Shown one piece after another: positions 26,055 through 34,681 of a DNA stretch of 64,000 nucleotides. The notes beneath the pieces were generated by a model. That model searched no databases, was not told where the DNA came from, and saw only the letters and a list, made by a program, of their open reading frames with translations. A program made the position numbers and the translations under genes. Source of the DNA: FEN-1073 sp963780865. GTDB taxonomy: Bacteria; Chloroflexota; Anaerolineae; Anaerolineales; RBG-16-64-43. Position 1 is the stretch's first letter; every line of letters begins with the position of its first letter. Location: assembly GCA_963780865.1 (NCBI GenBank), contig CAWADT010000013.1, positions 248,001 through 312,000 of the forward strand, given 5' to 3'.

Positions 26055-27171
26055 CTACTCGCAGCTTTCTCCCGAATACACCGTCCGCAAGGCGATGTAT
26101 TGCATGCCCCCGACCGGCCGGACCATTCCCTTCAACTCCATCATCGCCAAGGCGCTCGAAACTTGCTCCACCGGCAGACCCACCTTTAATTTTAAGAGGT
26201 CGATGTGCATCGGCTCCGCACGCAAGGCGGATAAAATCTTCGCTTCCACCGGATCATCCGGAATAGCCAACCGCATTTAAATCGACGGGGCGGCGCGATT
26301 CAAATTCACGGCGGATAAGAACTCCTCCGGCGAAACCGCCACTTGCGCGCCGCTCGCGATCAAGCGGTTGCAACCCCGGCTCGAACTCGCTCAGCACGCT
26401 GCCGGGTATGGCGAAAACTTCTCTTCCATAATCGGCCGCATACGAGGCTGTGAGCAATGCTCCGCTTTCTTCTCCCGCCTCCACCACGAGCGTCACCACC
26501 GACAACCCGGCGATAATCCGGTTGCGCGGCGGAAAGTTCGCCGCATCGGGCGGAGTTCCGGGCGGATAATCGCTCAGGAGCGCCCCGGATTCCTCGATCC
26601 TCCGGGCCAGACGAGCATGCTCGGGGGGATAGATGACGTCCACACCGCATCCGAAAACAGCCAGCGTCCGGCCGTGGCTTTCCAGCGCGGCCGCGTGCGC
26701 CTCGGCGTCGATGCCCCGCGCCATGCCGCTCACCACGGTAACGCCGCTTGAGGCGAGCGCCGATGCGAACATCCGGGTCACTTCTCGTCCGTAGACCGTC
26801 GTCTTGCGGGTTCCGACCACCGCCGCGGAAAGGCTATCCGATTCGCAAAGCGTCCCCTTCAGGTAAAGCACCGGCGGCGGCGCGGGCAATTCCTTTAATC
26901 GGACGGGGTACTCCGCATCTTCCCAAATCAGCACGCGCATCCCGCGTTTCAAGCAACGCTCCAGAAGCATCTCCGGATCGATATGCGGCCGGTTGGAGAC
27001 GATCGCGTCCGTTGTGCGCTCATCCATCCCGGCCGCCGAGAGGGCGCTTCGGGATGCTTCCCACCCCGAGCGTAAATCTCCGAACGCCTTGACCATCCGC
27101 TGGACGCGCGCGGAGCCGACCCCTCGGATGTGGTTGAATGCCACCCAGTAAGCTCGTTCTTCGGTTGTCAC
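26055..27171 (-). pseudogene. dprA: dprA (DNA-processing protein A), split by a frameshift and an in-frame stop
   Basis: The first part (GTG at 27171) has the SAM-like helix-hairpin-helix region and the Rossmann-like DprA core: VVGTRKTTVYGREVTRMFASALASSGVTVVSGMARGIDAEAH, FGCGVDVIYPPEH, DYPPGTPPDAANFPPRNRIIAGLS and AIPGSVLSEFEPG. At a GGGG run (26377-26374) the frame is lost. Dropping one G restores CNRLIASGAQVAVSPEEFLSAV, the expected continuation. That frame then meets TAA at 26279-26277, directly followed by ATG and the C-terminal winged-helix domain (IPDDPVEAKILSALRAEPMH ... MMELKGMVRPVGGMQYIAL). DprA loads RecA on incoming DNA during transformation. Either the gene is decaying or the assembly has errors here. 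The 73-codon 3' piece could be translated by restart. Confidence 0.85.
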
Positions 27172-27938
27172 GGTATCCCCCCCTTATTTCGGAAATTCGG
27201 AGGGAGAATACCACGAGCGCAACCCCGGGGTCAAGTTGGCTGGTTTTCCGCCTATTAATCGATGCTTTCCAATTGGACCAACAGCCCCGCGCTTCATTTA
27301 AAGCGCCAAAAGAAACTGGCTATAAAGCCGGTATATCACCCCATGGATAAATTAATTGCCATCCCTCACGAAAAATCCGGAGCAAATACGAAGGTGACAA
27401 TAAAATTCTTACGGGAATATCAATCCTTGTGGAACGCTCCCCTGCGATTTCCGAGGATTTGTCACGGCACCGCGTGGATCGAAATTGGCGGACAGAGAAT
27501 TCGAAAGGATCTTCATCGGATCTTGGTGTATCTCTGCCTTCGCCGGCAGAGTACGGTCCGCCACGGAACGAGAAGATCTTGGATCCTTCGACCCAATCCC
27601 GGTCGAGCACATTATTTTGATTATCTCGACAGATCGTTTTTTCGAAGCATCCGGCGGGGGGCTCCCATCGGCGGACTTTTTTCGGATGACGGGGATGGCA
27701 AATGGTTCGAGCGCCGGGAACCTGATCGGAAGGAGATCCCGGGAGAATGATCCGCCGCGAAGCGGTCACCGCAGTTCATTTACAAACCTCATTCCATACC
27801 TGGCGGACTTACCCCGCGCTGGCTTCTGCTTGGGCGCTGCGAATCCCGCGTGGGTTTCGTGCGCGGCTGCATTCCTCTGGAAATCCGGCTCCGCATGCCT
27901 TCTACCCAACGGCGAACCGTTCAACTTATAATATCCCC
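27172..27938. other. Long gap between dprA and the glycosyltransferase gene; no supported gene
   Basis: These 767 bases have several overlapping open frames on both strands (up to about 160 codons), but none shows a recognisable domain, a good start signal or protein-like composition. The last part is in frame with the glycosyltransferase but encodes no family sequence. The region may be non-coding or a gene eroded beyond recognition. Confidence 0.5.
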
Positions 27939-27941
27939 ATG
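27927..27941 (+). promoter_or_regulatory. -10 element immediately before the glycosyltransferase ATG (leaderless start)
   Basis: TATAAT at 27927-27932 ends 6 bases before the ATG at 27939, so transcription would begin at or next to the start codon. No Shine-Dalgarno sequence is present between them. The -35 region is weak. Confidence 0.5.
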
Positions 27942-29195
27942 CGCGTGGCGATGCTTTCGTACCACACCTGCCCGCTGGCGACGCTGGGCGGGAAGGACAC
28001 CGGCGGAATGAATGTATACGTCCGCGAGTTGACGCGTTCCCTGGGCAAGGCGGGAATCCGCGTCGACGTGTTCACCCGTTCGCAGGACGAACACGTTCCG
28101 CACGTGATCCACGATTTGGGAAACGGGAATCGCGTCATTCACATCCCGGCGGGCCCGGAGATTCCGTTGCCGCGCGACGAATGGTCCCGCCACGTGCCCG
28201 CGTTTGCCGAGGCGATCCAACGCTTCGCGGCCGATCAACGCGCCGCGTATGATTTGATCCACAGCCATTATTGGCTATCCGGGTTGGCCGGGCTAACCTT
28301 GCACCGTGAGTGGGAGATTCCACTGGTTCATATGTTCCACACGCTGGGTGAAATGAAAACGCGGCTGGGCGGCAGCTGGGAGGATCCGGAACGCCGGCAG
28401 GGGGAAGAATCGATCCTCGCCGGCGCCACCCGCATTGTCGCCGCCACTCCCGCCGAGCGGATGCAATTGCAGATGCTCTATCACGCCGATATCCGCAAGA
28501 TCGTGGTCATCCCTCCCGGAGTGGACGTGGACCTGTTTCATCCCATCCCCCCCGCAGACGCTCGCGAACGGATCGGGCTGGCGCGGGACGCGCAAATGAT
28601 CCTGTACGTGGGCCGGATCGAACGGTTGAAGGGCGTGGAGATCCTGCTGCGCGCCGCGGCGCTCCTGCAAACGCGCGGGCTGCTCGCCCCGTCCTGCCCC
28701 TGCGTGGCGGTCATCGGAGGCGATCCCGATCATCCCCAGGAAGAAATGCAATATCTTCAGGAATTGCGCGAGACGCTGCACGTTGAAAACGTCGTTTCGT
28801 TTTTGGGGCGGCGGCCGCAGGACGAGTTGCCATACTATTATTCCGCCGCGCAAGCAGTAGTGATGCCATCGCAATACGAATCCTTCGGCATGGTCGCGCT
28901 GGAAGCCATGGCTTGCGGGACCCCGGTCGTTGCGTCCGGGGTAGGGGGACTGCTGTACCTGGTCCGCGACGGGCGGACCGGATTCCACATTCCGGATTCC
29001 GACCCAACCGCCCTGGCCGATCGGCTGCAACGGCTGTTGACCGATCCGCATTTGCGCCACGAATTGGGAAGGCATGCGGCCAATGTGGCCAGATCCTATG
29101 CCTGGGAACGGATTACCGACCAGGTAATGACGCTCTATGAAAGTGTGCTGGCGGGAACGCCGGAAACTAGCGGAGTGGCGGACCACGCCCATTAA
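27939..29195 (+). CDS. GT-B glycosyltransferase, family 4 (MshA/sucrose-phosphate synthase-like)
   Basis: From ATG 27939 the protein has 418 residues. The N-terminal Rossmann domain contains LATLGGKDTGGMNVYVRELTR and DLIHSHYWLSGLAG. The C-terminal domain contains ILYVGRIERLKGVEILLRAA, the donor-site VMPSQYESFGMVALEAMACGTPVVAS with the EX7E motif, and GGLLYLVRDGRTGFHIPD. This matches GT4 enzymes such as MshA and sucrose-phosphate synthases; donor and acceptor are not determined. The frame extends upstream to 27747 but that part shows no family sequence and would cross the -10 element, so I use 27939. Confidence 0.88.
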   Translation: MRVAMLSYHTCPLATLGGKDTGGMNVYVRELTRSLGKAGIRVDVFTRSQDEHVPHVIHDLGNGNRVIHIPAGPEIPLPRDEWSRHVPAFAEAIQRFAADQRAAYDLIHSHYWLSGLAGLTLHREWEIPLVHMFHTLGEMKTRLGGSWEDPERRQGEESILAGATRIVAATPAERMQLQMLYHADIRKIVVIPPGVDVDLFHPIPPADARERIGLARDAQMILYVGRIERLKGVEILLRAAALLQTRGLLAPSCPCVAVIGGDPDHPQEEMQYLQELRETLHVENVVSFLGRRPQDELPYYYSAAQAVVMPSQYESFGMVALEAMACGTPVVASGVGGLLYLVRDGRTGFHIPDSDPTALADRLQRLLTDPHLRHELGRHAANVARSYAWERITDQVMTLYESVLAGTPETSGVADHAH

Positions 29196-29204
29196 GGGCA
29201 ATGG

Positions 29205-30269
29205 TCAACCGAAGTAGGCACCGGTGGATTGGTAGAGGGTGCAGCGTTCAGACAAGTACGATACCAATTCCAATAATTTATTTTCCCTTTCCCGCTTGAG
29301 CAAAGACAACCGCAATTCCTTCGCGCGGTGCTGATATTTATCCAGCAGATCCTTGGCCACCAAGGGATCCGCCTTAACCCACCGGCTGATGCGGTGCATC
29401 AGGAAGGGATGATGTTCGCGGATAAACTCCGCCGCGGGCAGATAATTGCGCTGCAGATCCGATCGCAACGGGGTTTTATGGAATATTCTGCGCAGGTCGC
29501 CGTCCACATACCCCGTTGCGTCCCGGCGATAACGGCGGACGTTGGCCTTCAGAAATTGCGCCAGGGTCATCGACATCCCCGAAATGGGTTCATCCTCCAG
29601 GCTGACATCATTTTCCAGTTCCGGATCCTTCCGGCGCAGCTCGCGAACAACCGAATCCACGAATTCCAACTTCCTTAACGCGCCCGGAAAGAGGCGATAC
29701 TTCCGGCGCCAGTTCCTGCGCGAGGTAAACCACACGCAGAAGGTCTCGGCGAAATCGTCATCCGGATGTTTCTGGGCGTAATGATCGCCGCTCGGGTTGA
29801 CGTAATCCCGGCTCCACGGGTTGGCCCGTTCCACGTAGCGGTTGGTGACCGGGTAGGTGTGAAAAAAATGGCCGCGCACGTTGAACGTCTCGCGAAAATC
29901 TTTCCGCCGGTAGAGCTTGTAGGCGTAGCAGAAGGCATGACCGGTCTCATGGCGGAGCGTCGCCAGGATTTCCTCCGGGGTGTAGAGCCATCTCCGGAAC
30001 TCTTTATGTAGTTCACGGATGAGCGGGTGGGTGTCATAAAATCCGACGGCGATGTTGGTAGTGCCCTCCACCGTGCCATATCCGGCGGAGAGATAAAAGT
30101 TCGGCTGGATGCGATCCAGTTTCACCCGCTTTAAATCTTCACGCAGCAATCGGATAGCTTCGCCGGCCGGCCCATCCTCGACGGATACCGGCAGTCGTGA
30201 AAGTGGAGAAAGCAGCAGTTCCAGCTTTGCGGTTTTTGGGCCGAAAAGAAGATGGCGCGAACGGCGCAC
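29205..30269 (-). CDS. Putative zinc-binding metallopeptidase (Peptidase_Mx-like)
   Basis: The protein has an HExxH zinc site in ILATLRHETGHAFCYAYKLYRRKDFRETF, preceded by NFYLSAGYGTVEGTTNIAVGFYDTHPLIREL and followed by DDDFAETFCVWFTSRRNWRRKY, which supplies a possible third ligand. This matches the family of predicted zinc metallopeptidases known only from sequence. The open frame continues upstream through the tRNA-Arg gene, which is an artefact. The GTG at 30269 with an AGGTG 7 bases before it is the best start (354 residues). There is no signal peptide, so it probably acts in the cytoplasm. Confidence 0.78.
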   Translation of the reverse strand: MRRSRHLLFGPKTAKLELLLSPLSRLPVSVEDGPAGEAIRLLREDLKRVKLDRIQPNFYLSAGYGTVEGTTNIAVGFYDTHPLIRELHKEFRRWLYTPEEILATLRHETGHAFCYAYKLYRRKDFRETFNVRGHFFHTYPVTNRYVERANPWSRDYVNPSGDHYAQKHPDDDFAETFCVWFTSRRNWRRKYRLFPGALRKLEFVDSVVRELRRKDPELENDVSLEDEPISGMSMTLAQFLKANVRRYRRDATGYVDGDLRRIFHKTPLRSDLQRNYLPAAEFIREHHPFLMHRISRWVKADPLVAKDLLDKYQHRAKELRLSLLKRERENKLLELVSYLSERCTLYQSTGAYFG

Positions 30270-30339
30270 GGAATCACACCTGCAGGCGAAAATCCAGCGC
30301 GGCGGGGCTGTTCCGGCGCACCGGTCACGGAAAACCAGG

Positions 30340-30412
30340 CGCCCCCGGAGGGACTCGAACCCCCAACCTACTGATTCGAAGTCAGCCGCTCTATCCTTTG
30401 AGCTACGGGGGC
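30340..30412 (-). tRNA. tRNA-Arg (anticodon TCG)
   Basis: The acceptor stem GCCCCCG/CGGGGGC, D-arm AGCTCAAAGGATAGAGC, anticodon arm CTGACTTCGAATCAG with anticodon TCG, and T-arm GGGGGTTCGAGTCCCTC are all present. CCA is not encoded. It reads arginine CGA codons. It lies about 70 bases upstream of the metallopeptidase start on the same strand. Confidence 0.96.
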
Positions 30413-30584
30413 CAGGCAATAGCGTGGATTGTCGGGCGATGGGCTGCTAGATCACAATCCAATTCCCCAGCAATGGGAAAATTATAACCCTCAAGGGAGG
30501 TAAGTCAATTATCACTATGGCAAAAATCAAATCTAATATAAGTATCAGATAATTAGGGCCCTAATTGTTTAATATTCTTCTGCC

Positions 30585-30693
30585 ATTATCCCGCTATCGC
30601 GGAATGATAAATCCTCCGCCGTTTGCGGCGCGAGAACTTGGGAGTTACGTTTTGGGATACCGTGCGGCAAGCAGAGCAATGGATCATTTGGAG
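30585..30693. repeat. Dispersed repeat, copy A
   Basis: Starts with ATTATCCCGCTATCGCGG, which is identical in copy B at 34576. Similarity of roughly two thirds continues for about 100 bases (TCCTCCG..G, TTGGGAGTTAC, GGGATAcCGcG, CAATGGa, TTCATTTG-like blocks). Like copy B it lies at the 3' end of a leftward gene and overlaps its last codons. The rest of 30413-30683 holds no gene. Confidence 0.7.
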
Positions 30694-31895
30694 ATTGTGA
30701 AATAGGTATAGTGATATTGAACCTTTCCATCGCGTAACCCCAGAGTGTCGTTTCCATCTCGGATCGAACCCGCAGGGCTCGCCGCCGTCCATGAAAAGTG
30801 CCTGGAATTACCACTGCCGCTGTAGCCGGTCACCTGGAATACCGCTCCGGGCAGGCGGTTGGTGAATAAATCCTTATACCAGGCGATGATCGCATTGGCG
30901 CCGACGATAGTGCTCGCACTGGTGACATGAGCTGCGTTATCCTGGTACATGGCGATGATCCGGTAGGGATCGTGGGTGTTCCAAGTGGTTGGCAGCCTCA
31001 GGACGATATCGGCGCTCGGCGCGGCAGGCCACGGGAAATTGGCCACCGCGTTCCACAAATCCAGATAACTTGGCTGAGTGGCATAGTCCCAGGAAAAGAA
31101 ACTGGCCCCGGTCATGTTCAACTCCAGGGCTTTTTGCATGAACGCAGTTAGTTCAGAAGCGGCCGGCCGCCACCCGGCGTCGGAATAGGCGGGGCCGATC
31201 GGGATGATCGGCCGGCGCGGGGAGATTTGCTGATATTCGTCGGAGCACATTTGCAGCTGGTCCGGGCCGTTGTGCGATTGCTCCCAATAGACTTGGGGAA
31301 AATTGTAGTCGCAGGATTCCAGAAAAACGCTCCAGGGAAACGCCGTATGGTAGGCGGGGAACCGGTAAGAAGATAAGGCAATCGGCAAGCCTCCCAAGCC
31401 GGCGCGCAGTTGCGTGCAGAACGTTTTGGCCACGGCAGCCCGCCCGGAATATTGGTATTCCGCTTCCGCATCGATCACATAGCCATCCAACTGCAAGGCG
31501 GTTGTCCTTTGAACGGCGACGCGCGCCTCGGCGATCGGGTCGTATCCATACACGTAATGCCAGCCCCACGCCTGAATCCCCTTGGAGTGCAACGCCGCAA
31601 CGACCGGCGGGATTAAATCCCGGCCGTTCTTGTCGATATTAAAAGCGTTTCCCGCGTCGGCGATTTTGATCAGCACATGGGTTAACCCGGCCGAAGCGGC
31701 CCGTGCCGCAATCAGCGTCGGGTCGCCTTTTTCACAATTTGGAATTTGCCAAATGAAGAAGCCTTTGCCGCTCAGTGCCATCCACTCCTCCTCGGGCAGG
31801 CAAGGAATGATCCCGCGATCCATCTGTGCCGCCGGAACAACAATCGCGACATTCCCCAAAGGGTACAGACGTGCAAGGAGAATGCCAGCGGCCAC
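30684..31895 (-). CDS. Predicted exported TIM-barrel protein, glycoside-hydrolase-like
   Basis: The frame encodes 403 residues. The first 24 are hydrophobic and may be a signal anchor; an alternative start is the ATG for MDRGIIPCLPEEEW. The body reads as a (beta/alpha)8 barrel like GH25 or related families: FFIWQIPNCEKGDPTLIAARAASAGLTHVLIKIAD, IQAWGWHYVYGYDPIAEARVA, LDGYVIDAEAEYQ, YNFPQVYWEQS, IPIGPAYSDAGWRPA and GASFFSWDYATQPSYLDLW. A C-terminal beta-rich part of about 110 residues follows. Acidic residues in DAEAEYQ may be catalytic, but the substrate is unknown. The 3' end overlaps repeat copy A. Confidence 0.7.
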   Translation of the reverse strand: MAAGILLARLYPLGNVAIVVPAAQMDRGIIPCLPEEEWMALSGKGFFIWQIPNCEKGDPTLIAARAASAGLTHVLIKIADAGNAFNIDKNGRDLIPPVVAALHSKGIQAWGWHYVYGYDPIAEARVAVQRTTALQLDGYVIDAEAEYQYSGRAAVAKTFCTQLRAGLGGLPIALSSYRFPAYHTAFPWSVFLESCDYNFPQVYWEQSHNGPDQLQMCSDEYQQISPRRPIIPIGPAYSDAGWRPAASELTAFMQKALELNMTGASFFSWDYATQPSYLDLWNAVANFPWPAAPSADIVLRLPTTWNTHDPYRIIAMYQDNAAHVTSASTIVGANAIIAWYKDLFTNRLPGAVFQVTGYSGSGNSRHFSWTAASPAGSIRDGNDTLGLRDGKVQYHYTYFTISK

Positions 31896-31902
31896 CGCGC
31901 GG

Positions 31903-31908
31903 TATACT
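31903..31908 (+). promoter_or_regulatory. -10 element of the rel gene
   Basis: TATACT lies 20 bases before the ATG at 31928, so the transcript leader would be only about 13 bases. The -35 is not distinct. The element overlaps the region just upstream of the divergent glycosidase-like gene. Confidence 0.45.
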
Positions 31909-31927
31909 TTATGGGTATTTTTCTTCT

Positions 31928-34087
31928 ATGGATAAAGAAAGTTTCTTCCAAGCGCTCGCCTATCTTTCACCCGAGGACCGGGAAATCATCGAACGGGCCT
32001 ACCAGATGGCGTCGCGCGCCCACGAAGGGCAGAAACGCGCCTCCGGGGAACCGTATATCCAACATTGCCTGTCCGTCGCCAAGATCTTGGCCGATATGCA
32101 ATTGCCGGGCGCGGCTATTGCCGCCGGTTTGCTGCACGACACAGTCGAAGATACCCCGGTCACGCTCGAGATGATCCGCGCCGAATTCGGGGAAGACGTG
32201 GCCAAGCTGGTCGACGGGGTCACCAAACTCACCCAGTTGCCGCGGGTCTCCCGCGACGACGGAAGAACCCCTCCGCAGGACGAGGCGGCGCGCCGCAGCG
32301 CCCTGGATGCGGAAACCCTGCGGAAGATTTTCTTTTCCATGGGCGACGACGTGCGGGTGGTGGTGATCAAGCTGGCCGACCGCCTGCATAATATGCGCAC
32401 GCTCAATCACCTCCCGGCCGAACGCAGAAAAGCGATCGCCCAGGAGACGCTGGAACTCTTCGCCCCGCTGGCCAACCGGCTCGGCATCTGGCAGATGAAA
32501 TGGGAACTCGAGGATCTCTCGTTCCTGTATGTGAACCCGGCAAAATACAAAGAGATCGCGGCCAAAGTGGAAGAACGCAGCACCGACCGCGAAGCCATGA
32601 TGCAATCCATCGTCGAGAACCTTCGGGCGGAGCTTGCCAAAGCCGGCCTGAAGGTGGAAGTGACCGGCCGGCCGAAACACATTTATTCGATCTACCGCAA
32701 AATGACGCGCAAGGGCGTGCCGTTCGAATCGGTGCACGACGTCCGCGCCGTCCGCGTCATCGTGGACGACGTCTCCAGTTGTTACGTTGCGCTGGGCGTG
32801 ATCCACAATCACTGGGTTCCCCTGCCGGGCGAGTTCGACGATTACATTGCCTCGCCCAAAGACAATTTCTACCAATCCCTGCATACCGCCGTCGTCTACG
32901 ACGACGGAAAAACGCTCGAAGTCCAGATCCGCACGCTGGAGATGCACCGCAACGCGGAACTGGGAATCGCCGCGCACTGGCGCTATAAGGAAGAGGGCTC
33001 CAAGCGAGACGAATCCTTCGAACGGCGGGTGCTCTATCTGCGCAGCCTGATGGACTGGCGCCAGGAGGTGGACGACGCGGGAGAATTCCTCGACGGGCTG
33101 AAGACCGACGTCTTCGAAGAGCGCGTGTACGCCTTCACCCCCAAAGGCGATGTGATCGATTTGCCCGCCGGCTCGACCCCGATCGATTTCGCCTACCATG
33201 TCCATACCGAAATCGGACACCACTGTAGAGGCGCCCGGGTAAACGGAAAACTCGTGGCCCTCGATTACCCGTTGCATACGGGCGATCAGGTGGAAGTGAT
33301 TACCACCCGGAGCGGCGGTCCAAGCCGGGATTGGTTGAATCCCCACCTGGGATTAGTTAAATCCCAACGCGCGATCAGCAAAATCCGGTTCTGGTTCAAG
33401 CGCCAGGACGTGGAGCAGAAAGTTTCCATCGGCCGCGACGTCGTGGACCGCGAGCTCCACCGGCTTGGCATGGAAGGCATTACGCTCGAAAGTCTTGCCA
33501 AGCAAGCCGGTTTTCCAACGGTCAGCGATTTCCTCGCCGCCGTGGGTTCGGGGGATGTCTCCCCGGCGAGAATCTTCTCCAAAATTTTGGAGCCTGAGCA
33601 AACCGGCCTGGAGATGGCGCCCACGACCGCGGGCGCGGCTTCCCCCACCACGGGCGAGATCAACGTAACTGGCCTGCGCGGGATGCTGACCAACCTGGCG
33701 CGTTGCTGCAAACCCGTCCCGGGGGATCCGATCGTCGGATACATCACGCGCGGCCACGGCGCCAGCATTCATCGCACCGATTGCCCCAACATCCTCCGCA
33801 TCCCCGATAAAGAGCGCCTAGTACGGGTGTCCTGGGGCAGGGTCGTCCGGACGTATGCCGTCGAGGTGCGAATCACCGCCTACGACCGGGAAGGCCTGCT
33901 GCGGGACGTCTCCTCGCTGGTGACGGAGGACCACATAAACCTCCGTCAAGTGAGCGTAAACACGAAATCCCATCAGGCGACGATCGACATGATCATGGAG
34001 GTGACCGATTTAGCCCAGCTGAGCCGGGTGCTCAACCGGATCGAGGCGCTTCCAAACGTTCTAGACGCCAAACGGGTGCGTTCTTAG
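31928..34087 (+). CDS. relA: Bifunctional (p)ppGpp synthetase/hydrolase (Rel/SpoT)
   Basis: From the ATG at 31928 the protein has 719 residues. It shows an N-terminal HD hydrolase domain (PYIQHCLSVAKILADM, AAGLLHDTVEDT), a synthetase domain (GRPKHIYSIYRKMTRKGVPFESVHDVRAVRVIV, DNFYQSLHTAVV, ELGIAAHWRYKE), a TGS domain (VYAFTPKGDVIDLPAGSTPIDFAYHVHTEIGHHC) and a C-terminal ACT domain (EVRITAYDREGLLRDVSSLV). The HD residues are intact, so both making and breaking (p)ppGpp are expected. The open frame continues 34 codons upstream without family similarity and across the -10 element. Confidence 0.95.
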   Translation: MDKESFFQALAYLSPEDREIIERAYQMASRAHEGQKRASGEPYIQHCLSVAKILADMQLPGAAIAAGLLHDTVEDTPVTLEMIRAEFGEDVAKLVDGVTKLTQLPRVSRDDGRTPPQDEAARRSALDAETLRKIFFSMGDDVRVVVIKLADRLHNMRTLNHLPAERRKAIAQETLELFAPLANRLGIWQMKWELEDLSFLYVNPAKYKEIAAKVEERSTDREAMMQSIVENLRAELAKAGLKVEVTGRPKHIYSIYRKMTRKGVPFESVHDVRAVRVIVDDVSSCYVALGVIHNHWVPLPGEFDDYIASPKDNFYQSLHTAVVYDDGKTLEVQIRTLEMHRNAELGIAAHWRYKEEGSKRDESFERRVLYLRSLMDWRQEVDDAGEFLDGLKTDVFEERVYAFTPKGDVIDLPAGSTPIDFAYHVHTEIGHHCRGARVNGKLVALDYPLHTGDQVEVITTRSGGPSRDWLNPHLGLVKSQRAISKIRFWFKRQDVEQKVSIGRDVVDRELHRLGMEGITLESLAKQAGFPTVSDFLAAVGSGDVSPARIFSKILEPEQTGLEMAPTTAGAASPTTGEINVTGLRGMLTNLARCCKPVPGDPIVGYITRGHGASIHRTDCPNILRIPDKERLVRVSWGRVVRTYAVEVRITAYDREGLLRDVSSLVTEDHINLRQVSVNTKSHQATIDMIMEVTDLAQLSRVLNRIEALPNVLDAKRVRS

Positions 34088-34208
34088 GACACTTTTTAAC
34101 CCCGATTTTTCGGGAATCACTTGACCGGATGAATTTTCTGCCGTAGAGTAAAAACAATCTGCGCAGGGAAGTAGGGAGCTGCGGCCATCGGCTTCCGGTT
34201 GGATGCGT

Positions 34209-34236
34209 TATACTTTGCAGGCATTTTCGCAGGAGG
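34209..34236 (+). promoter_or_regulatory. -10 element and strong Shine-Dalgarno of the small acidic protein gene
   Basis: TATACT at 34209-34214 is followed by AGGAGG at 34231-34236, 4 bases before the ATG at 34241. The Shine-Dalgarno sequence decides this start over an ATG at 34199. Confidence 0.6.
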
Positions 34237-34240
34237 TTTC

Positions 34241-34480
34241 ATGCCCAGGATTCGTTGCCGGTACATGGACTGCATTTTCCTGGAGGAAAATTTTTGCGGC
34301 GCGGCAGCCATTGAGCTCGATCCGGACGCCGGATGCCTGACCTATTCCCAATCCGAGGAAGCGGCCACCGAGGAGGAATGGGAGGAAGAAGATTTCGACG
34401 AAGAATGGGAGAGCGAAGAAGAAGGATTCGAAGTCGAAGATGAGGAAGAAGAGGAGACTGTCGACGAAGAGGATCAGTAG
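34241..34480 (+). CDS. Small cysteine-containing protein with a highly acidic tail
   Basis: The 79-residue product starts MPRIRCRYMDCIFLEENFCG and continues to LDPDAGCLTYS. That gives four cysteines (C6, C11, C19, C32) in a compact module that could hold a metal. The last 45 residues are almost entirely Glu and Asp with a few aromatic residues. I do not recognise a named family. AGGAGG lies just before the ATG. It follows the rel gene but appears to have its own promoter. The acidic tail resembles those used for contacts with basic partners such as ribosomal or DNA-binding proteins; this is inference. Confidence 0.75.
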   Translation: MPRIRCRYMDCIFLEENFCGAAAIELDPDAGCLTYSQSEEAATEEEWEEEDFDEEWESEEEGFEVEDEEEEETVDEEDQ

Positions 34481-34546
34481 GGTTGCGTTGGACCGCCCGA
34501 CGGTTCGAAGGGTCAGGGCGCGGGCGGGCGGATGAGAGGAAAAACA

Positions 34547-34574
34547 AACGGGCGAGGAAAATTCCTCGCCCGTT
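34547..34574. terminator. Hairpin between convergent genes
   Basis: A 13-bp perfect inverted repeat AACGGGCGAGGAA / TTCCTCGCCCGTT with a 2-base loop. A run of A bases to its left gives a U-rich tail for leftward transcripts. It probably terminates the S1-domain gene. Confidence 0.75.
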
Positions 34575-34575
34575 G

Positions 34576-34681
34576 ATTATCCCGCTATCGCGGGATGAAG
34601 AACTCCCCGGCGCCCGCGGTGCGAAATAGCAAGGGTTGCACTCCGGGATATCGCGCCAACAATGGAATAGTTCATTTGCGG
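34576..34681. repeat. Dispersed repeat, copy B
   Basis: Begins ATTATCCCGCTATCGCGG like copy A at 30585, with weaker similarity afterwards up to TTCATTTG. It directly abuts the terminator hairpin at 34547 and overlaps the last codons of the S1-domain gene. Confidence 0.7.

Noticed and set aside
30270..30419. Upstream extension of the metallopeptidase frame to 30419
   Set aside because: This part translates the tRNA-Arg gene, so it is not protein coding; a GTG with a ribosome-binding site at 30269 is a better start.
31967..33346. 459-codon open frame antisense to rel
   Set aside because: A mirror of GC-rich rel codons, with no recognisable domain and low-complexity His/Asp-rich composition.
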